A DNA stretch of 7,888 nt, taken from NCBI GenBank assembly GCA_002337545.1, contig DDGE01000016.1, positions 25,521 through 33,408 on the forward strand. The letters run 5' to 3'. Shown here one piece after another: positions 1-6,216 of this stretch. Origin of the DNA: Phycisphaerales bacterium UBA1910 (lineage in GTDB: Bacteria > Planctomycetota > Phycisphaerae > Phycisphaerales > UBA1924). Position 1 is the stretch's first letter, and the number at the start of each line of letters is the position of its first letter. The position numbers and the translations under genes are program-made. The notes beneath the pieces are model-generated. The model had not been told where the DNA came from and made no database searches. It saw only the letters and a list, made by a program, of their open reading frames with translations.

Positions 1-102
1 GATGTGCTCATCCCGTGGCGATCGGGGCCTTTGTTTGCAGGCGAAGATCCGGTGATGGAAGCGGCGCTGAGCTATGAATCATCCCCGGAATCTGAGGACT
101 GA
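1..102 (+). CDS. C-terminal end of an unidentified protein (5' partial)
   Basis: An open frame enters from the left edge and ends at TGA (100-102), giving 33 residues that begin DVLIPWRSGPLF and end in an acidic tail, SYESSPESED. Frame 2 closes at a TGA near base 54 and frame 3 at a TGA at 75-77. Frame 1 is therefore the only + frame that runs to the natural boundary with the next gene, and an acidic, Ser/Glu-rich tail is plausible for a C-terminus. The stop codon directly abuts the stop of the convergent gene that follows, with no bases between. I do not recognise the family. The evidence is the reading frame and the tidy junction only, so the call is moderate to weak. Confidence 0.45.
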   Translation, partial: DVLIPWRSGPLFAGEDPVMEAALSYESSPESED

Positions 103-618
103 TCAGGGTCGTTGATCCCAAGGCTCGATGGTGCCGACGATGGAGTCCTTTGCGCCTGAAACGAACGCCTTGTAGACGCCCGCGGAGATCTCCTCGTGAC
201 TCAGCCAACGAGATCGATCGTCATCGATGACGAATCCGAGTCGGACGATTCGGGATGGGGTATCCCCCAAGATCTCCGGGATCGAGGACGATGACCCGAC
301 GACACGGAGCAGATCGAGGGAGGGGAATCCGGATCGGATCAGTTCCAGAACCGGTTCGGCGGGGGAATGCACCCAGCAGATCGCAGCGGTTGGTTCGAAT
401 CTGAGCGCATCGAGAACCTCCGCGAGATGGGTCAGATCACGGTAGTCGCAAGGGGAGGTGCTCAAGCGTGATTTCGCCGCGTCTGGGATCGAATCTGCGA
501 GGGCTTCGAGGCGGGACGGGTTGCGGGCGAGGCACACGATCCGATGCCCGTCCGCGATGAGGGAGCGCACGCACCCCGCGAGCATTCCTGTCGTCCCGAT
601 ACACAGCAGATCCGCCAT
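103..618 (-). CDS. Small Rossmann-fold NAD(P)-binding protein, PRK08309-like 'short chain dehydrogenase'
   Basis: The 171-residue cytoplasmic protein starts with a beta strand and a glycine-rich nucleotide-binding loop (IGTTGMLAG, residues 7-15), followed by a CLAR segment at 29-32 that would end the second strand. Further landmarks are CWVHS (81-85), VVGSSSS (106-112), SRWLSHEEIS (136-145) and the C-terminal VGTIEPWDQRP (161-171). From memory, these match a family of about 175-residue proteins annotated 'short chain dehydrogenase' (PRK08309, known from Bacillus), which ends in a nearly identical VGTxEPWxxRP motif. The usual SDR catalytic Tyr-x3-Lys is not evident, and the length is well short of a classical SDR (about 250), so enzymatic activity is uncertain and no substrate can be named. 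The ATG start fits the family N-terminus, although no Shine-Dalgarno is visible upstream. It is divergent from dnaK and convergent with the partial gene at the left edge. Confidence 0.85.
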   Translation of the reverse strand: MADLLCIGTTGMLAGCVRSLIADGHRIVCLARNPSRLEALADSIPDAAKSRLSTSPCDYRDLTHLAEVLDALRFEPTAAICWVHSPAEPVLELIRSGFPSLDLLRVVGSSSSIPEILGDTPSRIVRLGFVIDDDRSRWLSHEEISAGVYKAFVSGAKDSIVGTIEPWDQRP

Positions 619-630
619 GTCGGACTGTAT

Positions 631-645
631 CTGCCAGAGTGGCAG
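631..645. promoter_or_regulatory. Dyad-symmetric element CTGCCA-N3-TGGCAG (possible operator or activator site)
   Basis: This is a perfect inverted repeat with 6-bp arms and a 3-bp centre (GAG). It lies 12 bp upstream of the start of the - strand gene and about 113 bp upstream of the dnaK transcription start predicted from the sigma-54 motif. The CCA-N3-TGG core recurs in the dyad at 683-695. The position suits an upstream activator site for a sigma-54 promoter, or an operator for the divergent gene. The symmetry is seen directly; its function is inferred. Confidence 0.4.
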
Positions 646-650
646 GACTC

Positions 651-662
651 GCCGAATTCGGC
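651..662. promoter_or_regulatory. 12-bp perfect palindrome GCCGAATTCGGC
   Basis: An uninterrupted 12-bp palindrome lies between the two CCA-N3-TGG dyads in the dnaK upstream region, centred roughly 94 bp before the predicted dnaK transcription start. It could be a binding site for a dimeric regulator or a chance palindrome. Its sequence is unrelated to the flanking dyads. Confidence 0.3.
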
Positions 663-682
663 ACCCGGAACCTCGTTCATCT

Positions 683-695
683 CACCAAATTGGTG
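683..695. promoter_or_regulatory. Dyad-symmetric element CACCAA-A-TTGGTG (possible operator or activator site)
   Basis: This perfect inverted repeat has 6-bp arms around a single central base. It contains the same CCA-N3-TGG core as the element at 631-645. The two centres (638 and 689) are 51 bp apart, close to five helical turns, so they would face the same side of the DNA. It is centred about 62 bp upstream of the predicted dnaK start. Function is inferred from position and symmetry. Confidence 0.4.
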
Positions 696-724
696 CTTCT
701 CGCGCTCTGATCGGCGGGTCGGAC

Positions 725-740
725 TGGCACAACGATTGCA
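725..740 (+). promoter_or_regulatory. Candidate sigma-54 (-24/-12) promoter of dnaK
   Basis: The sequence reads TGGCAC (725-730), five bases, then TTGCA (736-740). This matches the sigma-54 core consensus TGGCAC-N5-TTGCW. The flanks also fit: the five bases before TGGCAC (CGGAC) satisfy MRNRY and the T at 743 fits the trailing W. The one departure is A instead of the preferred G right after TGGCAC. The essential GG (726-727) and GC (738-739) are 12 bp apart, as the sigma-54 holoenzyme requires. Transcription would begin near 751 and leave a leader of about 71 nt before the dnaK ATG. Sigma-54 promoters need an enhancer-binding ATPase, and the dyads at 631-695 are candidate sites. No CIRCE element is present. 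Confidence 0.6.
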
Positions 741-821
741 ACTGATTGGGAGACGAAACCAGAACAATCCGTCGCCGGGGATCCATCTTCCTGCCGCGGC
801 GAGCACAGAAGGAGGCCAGTA

Positions 822-2735
822 ATGGGCAAAATCATCGGAATCGACCTCGGGACCACGAACTCGGTCGTCGCCGTCATGGAAGGCGACACCCCCAAGGTTC
901 TGATCAACAGCTCGGGTAACCGCACGACCCCCTCGGTTGTGGGGTTCACGGACAAGGGCGAGCGCCTCGTTGGACAGCAGGCGAAGCACCAGCAGGTCAC
1001 GAACCCCAAGAACACGGTGTTCTCGATCAAACGCTTCATGGGTCGCCGTCACAGCGAAGTCAGCTCGGAAGAGAAGCTTGTCCCCTACGAAGTTACCGGC
1101 GGCAGCGACGACTTCGTGAAGGTCAAGATCCGCGACGAGGAGTACACCCCCCAGCAGGTCAGCGCCATGATCCTGGGCGAACTCAAGCGAACCGCGGAGG
1201 ATTACCTTGGCGAAACCGTGACCGAGGCGGTTATCACCGTCCCGGCATACTTCAACGACGCCCAGCGCCAGGCAACCAAGGACGCGGGTGAGATCGCGGG
1301 CCTGACGGTCAAGCGGATCATCAACGAGCCGACGGCCGCGGCCCTCGCGTACGGGCTTGAAAAGAAAGCCAATGAGAAGATCGCGGTCTTCGACCTCGGT
1401 GGTGGTACCTTTGATGTGTCCATCCTTGATGTCGGCGATGGCGTGTTCGAGGTCCTCTCGACCAACGGCGACACCCACCTTGGTGGCGACGACTGGGATC
1501 AGCGCCTGATCGACTTCCTGGCGGAAGAGTTCCGCAAGGCCGAGGGTGTGGACCTCAAGAGCGACGCGATGGCGATGCAGCGCCTGAAGGAAGCGGCGGA
1601 AAAGGCAAAGATCGAGCTCTCGAACTCGCAGGAGACCACGATCAACCTCCCGTTCATCACCGCGACAAACGAGGGCCCCAAGCACCTCCAGCAGACGCTC
1701 AGCCGCTCGAAGTTCGAGTCGCTGTGTGACGATCTGTTCGAGCGCCTCAAGACCCCGTGCATCAACGCGCTGAAGGATGCGGGAATCGACACGAGCAAGA
1801 TCGATGAGGTCGTCCTCGTCGGTGGCTCCACGCGTATGCCCAAGGTTCAGGCGATCGCGAAGGAGATCTTCGGCAAGGATCCGAACAAGACCGTGAACCC
1901 GGATGAAGTCGTGGCGATCGGTGCCGCGGTCCAGGGCGGCGTCCTCACGGGCGATGTCAAGGATGTGCTCCTGCTCGATGTCACCCCGCTCTCGCTGGGT
2001 GTCGAGACCATGGGCGGCGTGATGACCAAGCTCATCGAGCGCAATACCACGATCCCCACCTCGAAGAAGGAGACCTTCTCGACGGCGGCCGACAACCAGC
2101 CCAGCGTGCAGATCCATGTCCTGCAGGGTGAACGCGAGTTCGCGAAAGACAACCGATCGCTCGGTCAGTTCGAGCTCGCGGGGATTGCGCCCGCACCACG
2201 CGGGACGCCTCAGATTGAAGTCGAGTTCGCGCTCGACGCCAACGGCATCCTGCAGGTCACCGCGGTCGACAAGGGCACGGGCAAGCAGGCGGACATCCGC
2301 ATCGAGAACTCCGGCGGGCTCGACTCGTCCGAGATCGACAAGATGAAGGCCGATGCCGAGGCACATGCCGAGGAAGACAAGAAGCGGCGTGAGCTCGTCG
2401 ATGTCAAGAACCGTGCCGACGCGATGATCGCTCAGGTCCGCAAGTCGCTCGAAGAGCACGGCGACAAGGTTGGTGCTGATGTTCGCGGGAAGATCGAATC
2501 CGCGAGCTCGGACCTTGAGTCCAAGCTCAAGGACGATTCGATCACGAAGGAAGCACTCGAAGCCGGGATCAAGGAACTCGAGTCCGCCTCGATGGAGCTC
2601 GGGAAGGTGATCTACGAGCAGCAGGCCGCGGCTGCGGGCGGCGATGCCCCCGCGGAAGAAGCGGGCGCAAGCTCGGGCGGCGACTCCGATGTCATCGACG
2701 CCGAGTATGAAGTGAAAGACGAAGACAAGAGCTAA
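822..2735 (+). CDS. dnaK: Molecular chaperone DnaK (Hsp70)
   Basis: This is a cytoplasmic ATP-dependent chaperone that binds exposed hydrophobic peptide stretches and works with DnaJ and GrpE in folding and stress recovery. The 637 residues match the usual bacterial length (E. coli 638). The nucleotide-binding domain shows phosphate-1 IDLGTTNS (7-14), [11 protein letters not shown] (168-178), phosphate-2 [10 protein letters not shown] (189-198; T196 corresponds to the E. coli autophosphorylated Thr199) and the adenosine loop VGGSTRMP (333-340). The interdomain linker [15 protein letters not shown] (381-395) leads into the beta-sandwich substrate domain, then a charged helical lid (about 505-600). 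The tail is disordered, rich in Ala, Gly and Glu, and carries [13 protein letters not shown], typical of bacterial DnaK. The ATG at 822 follows a strong AAGGAGG (809-815) at 6-nt spacing and gives the canonical N-terminus. There is no grpE, dnaJ or hrcA beside it. A candidate sigma-54 promoter lies upstream and an intrinsic terminator downstream, which suggests a single-gene transcript. Confidence 0.98.
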   Translation: MGKIIGIDLGTTNSVVAVMEGDTPKVLINSSGNRTTPSVVGFTDKGERLVGQQAKHQQVTNPKNTVFSIKRFMGRRHSEVSSEEKLVPYEVTGGSDDFVKVKIRDEEYTPQQVSAMILGELKRTAEDYLGETVTEAVITVPAYFNDAQRQATKDAGEIAGLTVKRIINEPTAAALAYGLEKKANEKIAVFDLGGGTFDVSILDVGDGVFEVLSTNGDTHLGGDDWDQRLIDFLAEEFRKAEGVDLKSDAMAMQRLKEAAEKAKIELSNSQETTINLPFITATNEGPKHLQQTLSRSKFESLCDDLFERLKTPCINALKDAGIDTSKIDEVVLVGGSTRMPKVQAIAKEIFGKDPNKTVNPDEVVAIGAAVQGGVLTGDVKDVLLLDVTPLSLGVETMGGVMTKLIERNTTIPTSKKETFSTAADNQPSVQIHVLQGEREFAKDNRSLGQFELAGIAPAPRGTPQIEVEFALDANGILQVTAVDKGTGKQADIRIENSGGLDSSEIDKMKADAEAHAEEDKKRRELVDVKNRADAMIAQVRKSLEEHGDKVGADVRGKIESASSDLESKLKDDSITKEALEAGIKELESASMELGKVIYEQQAAAAGGDAPAEEAGASSGGDSDVIDAEYEVKDEDKS

Positions 2736-2762
2736 TCAATACTCTTCGGAACATTTAAAAGG

Positions 2763-2791
2763 CTCGCGCCGTAATCGACGCGAGTTTTTTT
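2763..2791 (+). terminator. Intrinsic (Rho-independent) terminator of dnaK
   Basis: CTCGCG (2763-2768) pairs with CGCGAG (2779-2784). A further CG/CG pair follows after one C-A mismatch, closing a TAAT loop (2772-2775). Seven T's (2785-2791) follow directly. It begins 27 bp after the dnaK stop codon and is the clearest terminator in the window. Confidence 0.9.
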
Positions 2792-2815
2792 CGTTATTCA
2801 GAAGCAGCATCCCCC

Positions 2816-2820
2816 GGAGG
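2816..2820 (+). promoter_or_regulatory. Shine-Dalgarno GGAGG supporting the GTG start of proB
   Basis: GGAGG ends 4 nt before the GTG at 2825. No ATG or GTG occurs in frame between this codon and the conserved VVIKIGSG motif, so the site supports initiation at GTG. The spacing is slightly short. Confidence 0.7.
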
Positions 2821-2824
2821 ACCC

Positions 2825-3979
2825 GTGCAACCAGAAGCACCAAGCGTCACAAGCTCGATTGAACCGAACGCACCAAGAGTTGTCATCAAGATTGGTTCCG
2901 GGGTGCTCGCACCCGATGGCGAGCTATCACTTCCCACGCTTCAACGCATCTGTGATGATGTGATGCGTCTCACCAGAATGGGCTACGCACCGGTTGTGGT
3001 GTCCTCGGGCACTATCGCATGCGGGCGGCTCAAACTCGGGCTTGAGCACATGCCTCGCGCATTGCACCTGGCTCAGGCATCCGCGGCGATCGGGCAGCCC
3101 GTGCTCATGCACGCGTATCAGCAGGCATTCCAGATCCATGACCAGACGATCGCACAGGTGCTTCTGACGGCCGACGATTTCTCTCACCGGCAACGCTATC
3201 TCAACGCATTGCGCACGCTCGAGACACTGATCGATGCGGGCGTCGTTCCGATCATTAACGAGAACGACTCGATCCTTATCGATGAGATCAGGGTGGGCGA
3301 TAATGACACGCTGGCATCGCTTATCGGCTCTGCGATCAGGGCTCAGCATGCCGTGATTATTTCTGTTGCCGGTGGTGTGCGGCACGCGAGCAAAGACGAG
3401 GTGATCACGGAACTGGGCGATATCGCTGACGCGCTCCCGCATGTGAACGATGAGCAGAGCAGCTCGGGAACCGGCGGGATGGGCTCGAAGCTCAACGCGG
3501 TTGAGACGCTGCTGGCCCACGGCATCGAAACCTCGATCGTGCCCGGCCCGACCGATGAGGTGCTCGACCCGGTCTCCAGGTGCTTGAGTGGGGAGAACAT
3601 TGGCACCCGCTTTACCATCGATGATCTTGAAGACATCCCCAGTGCTCGCAAATCGTGGCTCGCCCACGGATGCAAACCCCGAGGACAAGTCTGGGTTGAC
3701 GCGGGTGCCGAACGAGCGCTGCGCCAGAAGGGGGCAAGCCTGCTCGCGAAGGGCATCACGAGCGTCGACGGCGATTTCACGAATCAGGAACTCGTCGAGA
3801 TCCTCAACCCGAGCGGAGAAGTCTTCGCTCGTGGGCTCAGCACCTACAGCGCCCGGGAGATCGACCAGATCATGGGGCAGCGTTCGGAACAGTTTGAGAC
3901 CATCCTCGGGTATCACATCAACGATGAAGTGATCCATCGGCAGGACTTGGTGATTCTCAGCCAGACCAGCTTCCACTGA
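2825..3979 (+). CDS. proB: Glutamate 5-kinase (gamma-glutamyl kinase), with C-terminal PUA domain
   Basis: This enzyme catalyses ATP + L-glutamate to gamma-glutamyl phosphate, the first and normally proline-inhibited step of proline synthesis in the cytoplasm. The 384 residues contain an amino-acid kinase domain: VVIKIGSGVL (19-28, phosphate-binding Lys22), INENDSI (144-150), GDNDTLAS (158-165, glutamate and catalytic loop) and GTGGMGSK (215-222, the last Lys matching the catalytic E. coli Lys217). A PUA domain follows from about residue 286 (RGQVWVDAGAERAL) to the C-terminus. The protein is about 17 residues longer than E. coli ProB, mainly through an N-terminal extension rich in Pro, Ser and Glu. 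Translation starts at GTG. Only 33 bp separate the dnaK terminator from this start, so its own promoter is not obvious. It is followed on the same strand by proA, the next enzyme of the pathway, and the unstable intermediate is probably passed between the two. Confidence 0.96.
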   Translation: MQPEAPSVTSSIEPNAPRVVIKIGSGVLAPDGELSLPTLQRICDDVMRLTRMGYAPVVVSSGTIACGRLKLGLEHMPRALHLAQASAAIGQPVLMHAYQQAFQIHDQTIAQVLLTADDFSHRQRYLNALRTLETLIDAGVVPIINENDSILIDEIRVGDNDTLASLIGSAIRAQHAVIISVAGGVRHASKDEVITELGDIADALPHVNDEQSSSGTGGMGSKLNAVETLLAHGIETSIVPGPTDEVLDPVSRCLSGENIGTRFTIDDLEDIPSARKSWLAHGCKPRGQVWVDAGAERALRQKGASLLAKGITSVDGDFTNQELVEILNPSGEVFARGLSTYSAREIDQIMGQRSEQFETILGYHINDEVIHRQDLVILSQTSFH

Positions 3980-4043
3980 TTCTCCAACTTCACATCTCGC
4001 ACGCACTCCTCCACCACTTCAACTCTCCAACTCGAAGGACAGC
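3980..4043 (+). other. G-depleted, pyrimidine-rich proB-proA spacer
   Basis: The first 54 bases after the proB stop contain only two G's (3999 and 4003) and are rich in C and T, so the transcript would be largely unstructured. The 9-mer TCTCCAACT occurs twice, at 3981-3989 and 4024-4032. The proA ribosome site GAAGGA (4034-4039) closes the spacer. C-rich, G-poor RNA is the kind of sequence Rho prefers to load on, so this could tune proA expression relative to proB. There is no intrinsic terminator, and cotranscription remains the simplest view. Confidence 0.45.
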
Positions 4044-5300
4044 ATGACGACAGCAGAACGAACGATTACGAACATTGCCAAAGCAGCCCGCGCCGCCTCA
4101 AACCCCGTTGCGGTGCTAGAGGACGAAACCCGCGCGGGCGTGCTCCGTGCGTTGGCGGAGAAACTCGATGCCAACCGTGAACGGGTGCTGGCTGCGAATG
4201 CCGAGGATTTGAATGAGGCGGAGAAGAACGGGATCGATACCCCGAAGCTCAAGCGTCTGAGACTCGAGGAAAACTCGATCGACCAGCTCATCTCAGGGCT
4301 GAACCAGATCGCCAAGGCCCCGGACCCCGTCGGGCAAGTAACGCGCGAGCAGACGCTCGAGAACGGGCTGCTTGTCCAACGACAGCGGACTCCGCTTGGC
4401 GTGATCGCCATGATCTACGAGGCACGCCCGGGCGTCACCGTCGACGCGTTCGCACTGTGCTTCCGCTCCGGCAACGCCTGCATCCTCAAGGGCGGGCGTG
4501 AGGCGAGCCGCTCGAACGCGATGCTCGCCGAGCTGATCCGCGACACGCTTACCGAGCACGGTGTGAATGCCGACGCGATGCAGTCGATTTGCGATATCAG
4601 CCGCGATGAAGTTCGGACCATGCTTTCGATGAGCGATGAAATCGATCTGGTCATCCCCCGCGGCGGCGAGAACCTGATCCGCTTCGTGGACGAACACGCG
4701 CGCATGCCGACCGTGCTGCACTACAAGGGCGTGTGCCACATCTATGTGGACGAGGACGCGGACCTGGATCAGGCCGTGGAGATCATCACCACCGCCAAGA
4801 CCAGCAACCCGGCGACCTGCAACACCGTCGAGTGCCTGCTCATCCATGAGGCCATCGCGGAGCAGCTGAGCACAATGCTTGCCCCGCGTATAGATGAAGC
4901 GGGTATTGAGCTGCGTGCGGACGAGACTATCCGGGCGCTCATCCCCTCCTCCAGACCCGCAAGCGACGATGACTGGGGCGCGGAATACCTCGACCTGATC
5001 CTCGCGGCCCGCGTGGTCGGCTCAATCGATGAGGCCGTCTCGCACATTGAGCGGTTTGGATCCGATCACACCGAGGCAATCCTGACGCAGAACCAGCACA
5101 CCGCGGACGATTTCTGCCGACGGGTGCGTTCGTCGTGCGTGCTGGTGAACGCCTCGACCCGTTTTAACGATGGTTTCCAGCTCGGTCTGGGCGCGGAGCT
5201 GGGGATCTCGACCAGCCGCGTGCACGCGTACGGGCCGATGGGGCTTGAGGGATTGACTATCGAGCGGTGGGTCGTGCGCGGCGACGGACAGACACGCTGA
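4044..5300 (+). CDS. proA: Glutamate-5-semialdehyde dehydrogenase (gamma-glutamyl phosphate reductase)
   Basis: This enzyme catalyses NADPH-dependent reduction of gamma-glutamyl phosphate to glutamate-5-semialdehyde, which cyclises spontaneously to pyrroline-5-carboxylate for ProC. The 418 residues match the family (E. coli 417). The aldehyde-dehydrogenase-like fold is evident: the cofactor-binding stretch runs from IYEARPGVTVDAFALCFRSG to LKGGREASRSN (GG at 150-151). PRGGENLIRFVDEHARMP and VLHYKGVCHIYVDEDAD are family signatures. The catalytic cysteine is C259 in SNPATCNTVE. The C-terminal NASTRFNDGFQLGLGAELGI and HAYGPMGLEGLT motifs are also characteristic. The ATG at 4044 has GAAGGA four bases upstream. 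It lies 64 bp after proB on the same strand and probably forms a proBA operon with it. It converges with the - strand gene ending at 5323, leaving 22 bp between stop codons and no clear terminator. Confidence 0.97.
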   Translation: MTTAERTITNIAKAARAASNPVAVLEDETRAGVLRALAEKLDANRERVLAANAEDLNEAEKNGIDTPKLKRLRLEENSIDQLISGLNQIAKAPDPVGQVTREQTLENGLLVQRQRTPLGVIAMIYEARPGVTVDAFALCFRSGNACILKGGREASRSNAMLAELIRDTLTEHGVNADAMQSICDISRDEVRTMLSMSDEIDLVIPRGGENLIRFVDEHARMPTVLHYKGVCHIYVDEDADLDQAVEIITTAKTSNPATCNTVECLLIHEAIAEQLSTMLAPRIDEAGIELRADETIRALIPSSRPASDDDWGAEYLDLILAARVVGSIDEAVSHIERFGSDHTEAILTQNQHTADDFCRRVRSSCVLVNASTRFNDGFQLGLGAELGISTSRVHAYGPMGLEGLTIERWVVRGDGQTR

Positions 5301-5326
5301 TCTTGATCCAATCGGTGGGCGATCAG
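5297..5326. repeat. Inverted repeat CTGATC / GATCAG spanning two convergent stop codons
   Basis: CTGATC (5297-5302) contains the proA stop codon, and GATCAG (5321-5326) contains the stop of the convergent - strand gene. The 6-bp arms enclose an 18-nt loop. No T-run follows on either side, so it is not a convincing intrinsic terminator, though it could act as a weak bidirectional one. It may be chance. Confidence 0.2.
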
Positions 5327-6207
5327 TTCTTTGTGCTGGGCATCGCCAGCCCGTCGCGTGACCACAGGATTCCGAGTGGGACGCGAGCACGCGGGGGGAG
5401 CGCGATACAGATCGCGAAGCGGGCGATCGCGCGCCCAGCAAAGACGCCGAGACTCAACGCGATGAACTCGATGAGGATCGCGAGAGGAACGATGATGGGA
5501 ATGTAGAACTGGTGCGCAAGGTTCCATGTCCACGCGTTGTTGTAGTCCGGACGGTTCGCTGCGATGATGAAAGCACCACCGATCAGGCAAGAGATCAATG
5601 GGACGAGCAGCGCCTGCTTGCGTGATGCACCGAGCAGCGCAACGGACCAGAATACCCCGATCCCGAAGCACACAAGGACCGCGGGAACCATCACGACCAC
5701 CCATTCACGATCCATGCCGTCCCAGAGCGGGCCAAACTCTTCGAGTGCGCGTGGCAACTCTTCTTCGATGTATTCCGGAGTGAGATACGATGTTCCGAAG
5801 TTGAAGCCCGGGGGGAGACCCGCGAGCGTCTGCTGTGTGTTGTCCTGCTGTGCTTTCCATGTGCTGAAACTGTTGTTGATGTGATCCCCGAGGTGCTGAC
5901 TCGCCAGACTGGATGCCCCGAAGCCAAAGCCTGCGATCCCCATCGTGCTCCCGATAAAGAACGCGAGGAGCACAACGATGTAGATCGCGGCGAAGATCAT
6001 GCGGAACCTGTTCACCCAATGGGTCATCGCGGGGTATTGCTGAAGGGCAGCAACCGTGCCACACTCGGGGCAGCGCGCGATCGCGAGCCCGTAGTGCTCT
6101 TCGCGGGTCACAGTCTGCCCAAAGAGATTGAAACCGCATCCGATGCAGGCGCGATCGGCGCGGATCTGATCGGAGGGCTGGTGTTGCGGTGTGTGCGTGT
6201 TGCTCAT
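5323..6207 (-). CDS. Zinc-ribbon integral membrane protein, function unknown
   Basis: This is a 294-residue protein of no named family that I recognise. The N-terminus carries a probable treble-clef or zinc-ribbon module with CIGC (C21, C24) and CPEC (C46, C49), preceded by a hydrophilic His/Gln-rich stretch and followed by hydrophobic segments at about 69-92, 170-193, 199-218 and 235-257. These make four likely transmembrane helices. A soluble region of about 75 residues (95-169, ending in an acidic PEYIEEELPRALEEFGPLWDG stretch with aromatic residues) separates the first and second. The two-CxxC module plus membrane segments is a common design among uncharacterised planctomycete proteins (recollection, not searched). 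It lies 9 bp downstream of the - strand gene at 6217-6906, which has the same architecture and shares HYGL-x4-CPxC, so the two are probably cotranscribed paralogs. No clear Shine-Dalgarno precedes the ATG. Confidence 0.85.
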   Translation of the reverse strand: MSNTHTPQHQPSDQIRADRACIGCGFNLFGQTVTREEHYGLAIARCPECGTVAALQQYPAMTHWVNRFRMIFAAIYIVVLLAFFIGSTMGIAGFGFGASSLASQHLGDHINNSFSTWKAQQDNTQQTLAGLPPGFNFGTSYLTPEYIEEELPRALEEFGPLWDGMDREWVVVMVPAVLVCFGIGVFWSVALLGASRKQALLVPLISCLIGGAFIIAANRPDYNNAWTWNLAHQFYIPIIVPLAILIEFIALSLGVFAGRAIARFAICIALPPRARVPLGILWSRDGLAMPSTKN

Positions 6208-6216
6208 GGTTCAGTC

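Noticed and set aside
619..821. Search for a CIRCE (HrcA) operator upstream of dnaK
   Set aside because: No TTAGCACTC-N9-GAGTGCTAA or recognisable variant is present. The inverted repeats here have different sequences.
462..2459. A 665-codon - strand open frame antisense to dnaK
   Set aside because: Long antisense frames opposite Hsp70 genes are a well-known artefact of codon usage, historically misannotated as 'NAD-specific glutamate dehydrogenase'. The translation is rich in Leu, Asp, Arg and Val with no domain logic, and it also runs through the divergent spacer into another gene. dnaK on the + strand is unmistakable.
3601..3615. TGGCAC-N5-TTAC, resembling a second sigma-54 promoter
   Set aside because: It lacks the essential GC of the -12 element and lies inside the proB coding sequence with no gene start downstream.
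2927..4006. A 359-codon - strand open frame antisense to proB
   Set aside because: It is a mirror of proB codon bias in a GC-rich gene. The + strand shows all catalytic motifs of glutamate 5-kinase, while the - strand product resembles nothing.
4293..4847. A 184-codon - strand open frame antisense to proA
   Set aside because: It lies wholly within proA and has no recognisable motif or ribosome site. It is a shadow of the real gene.
5301..5322. Intrinsic terminator between proA and the convergent membrane-protein gene
   Set aside because: The CTGATC/GATCAG inverted repeat has a long loop, a weak stem and no T-run on either side, so it is listed only as a low-confidence repeat.
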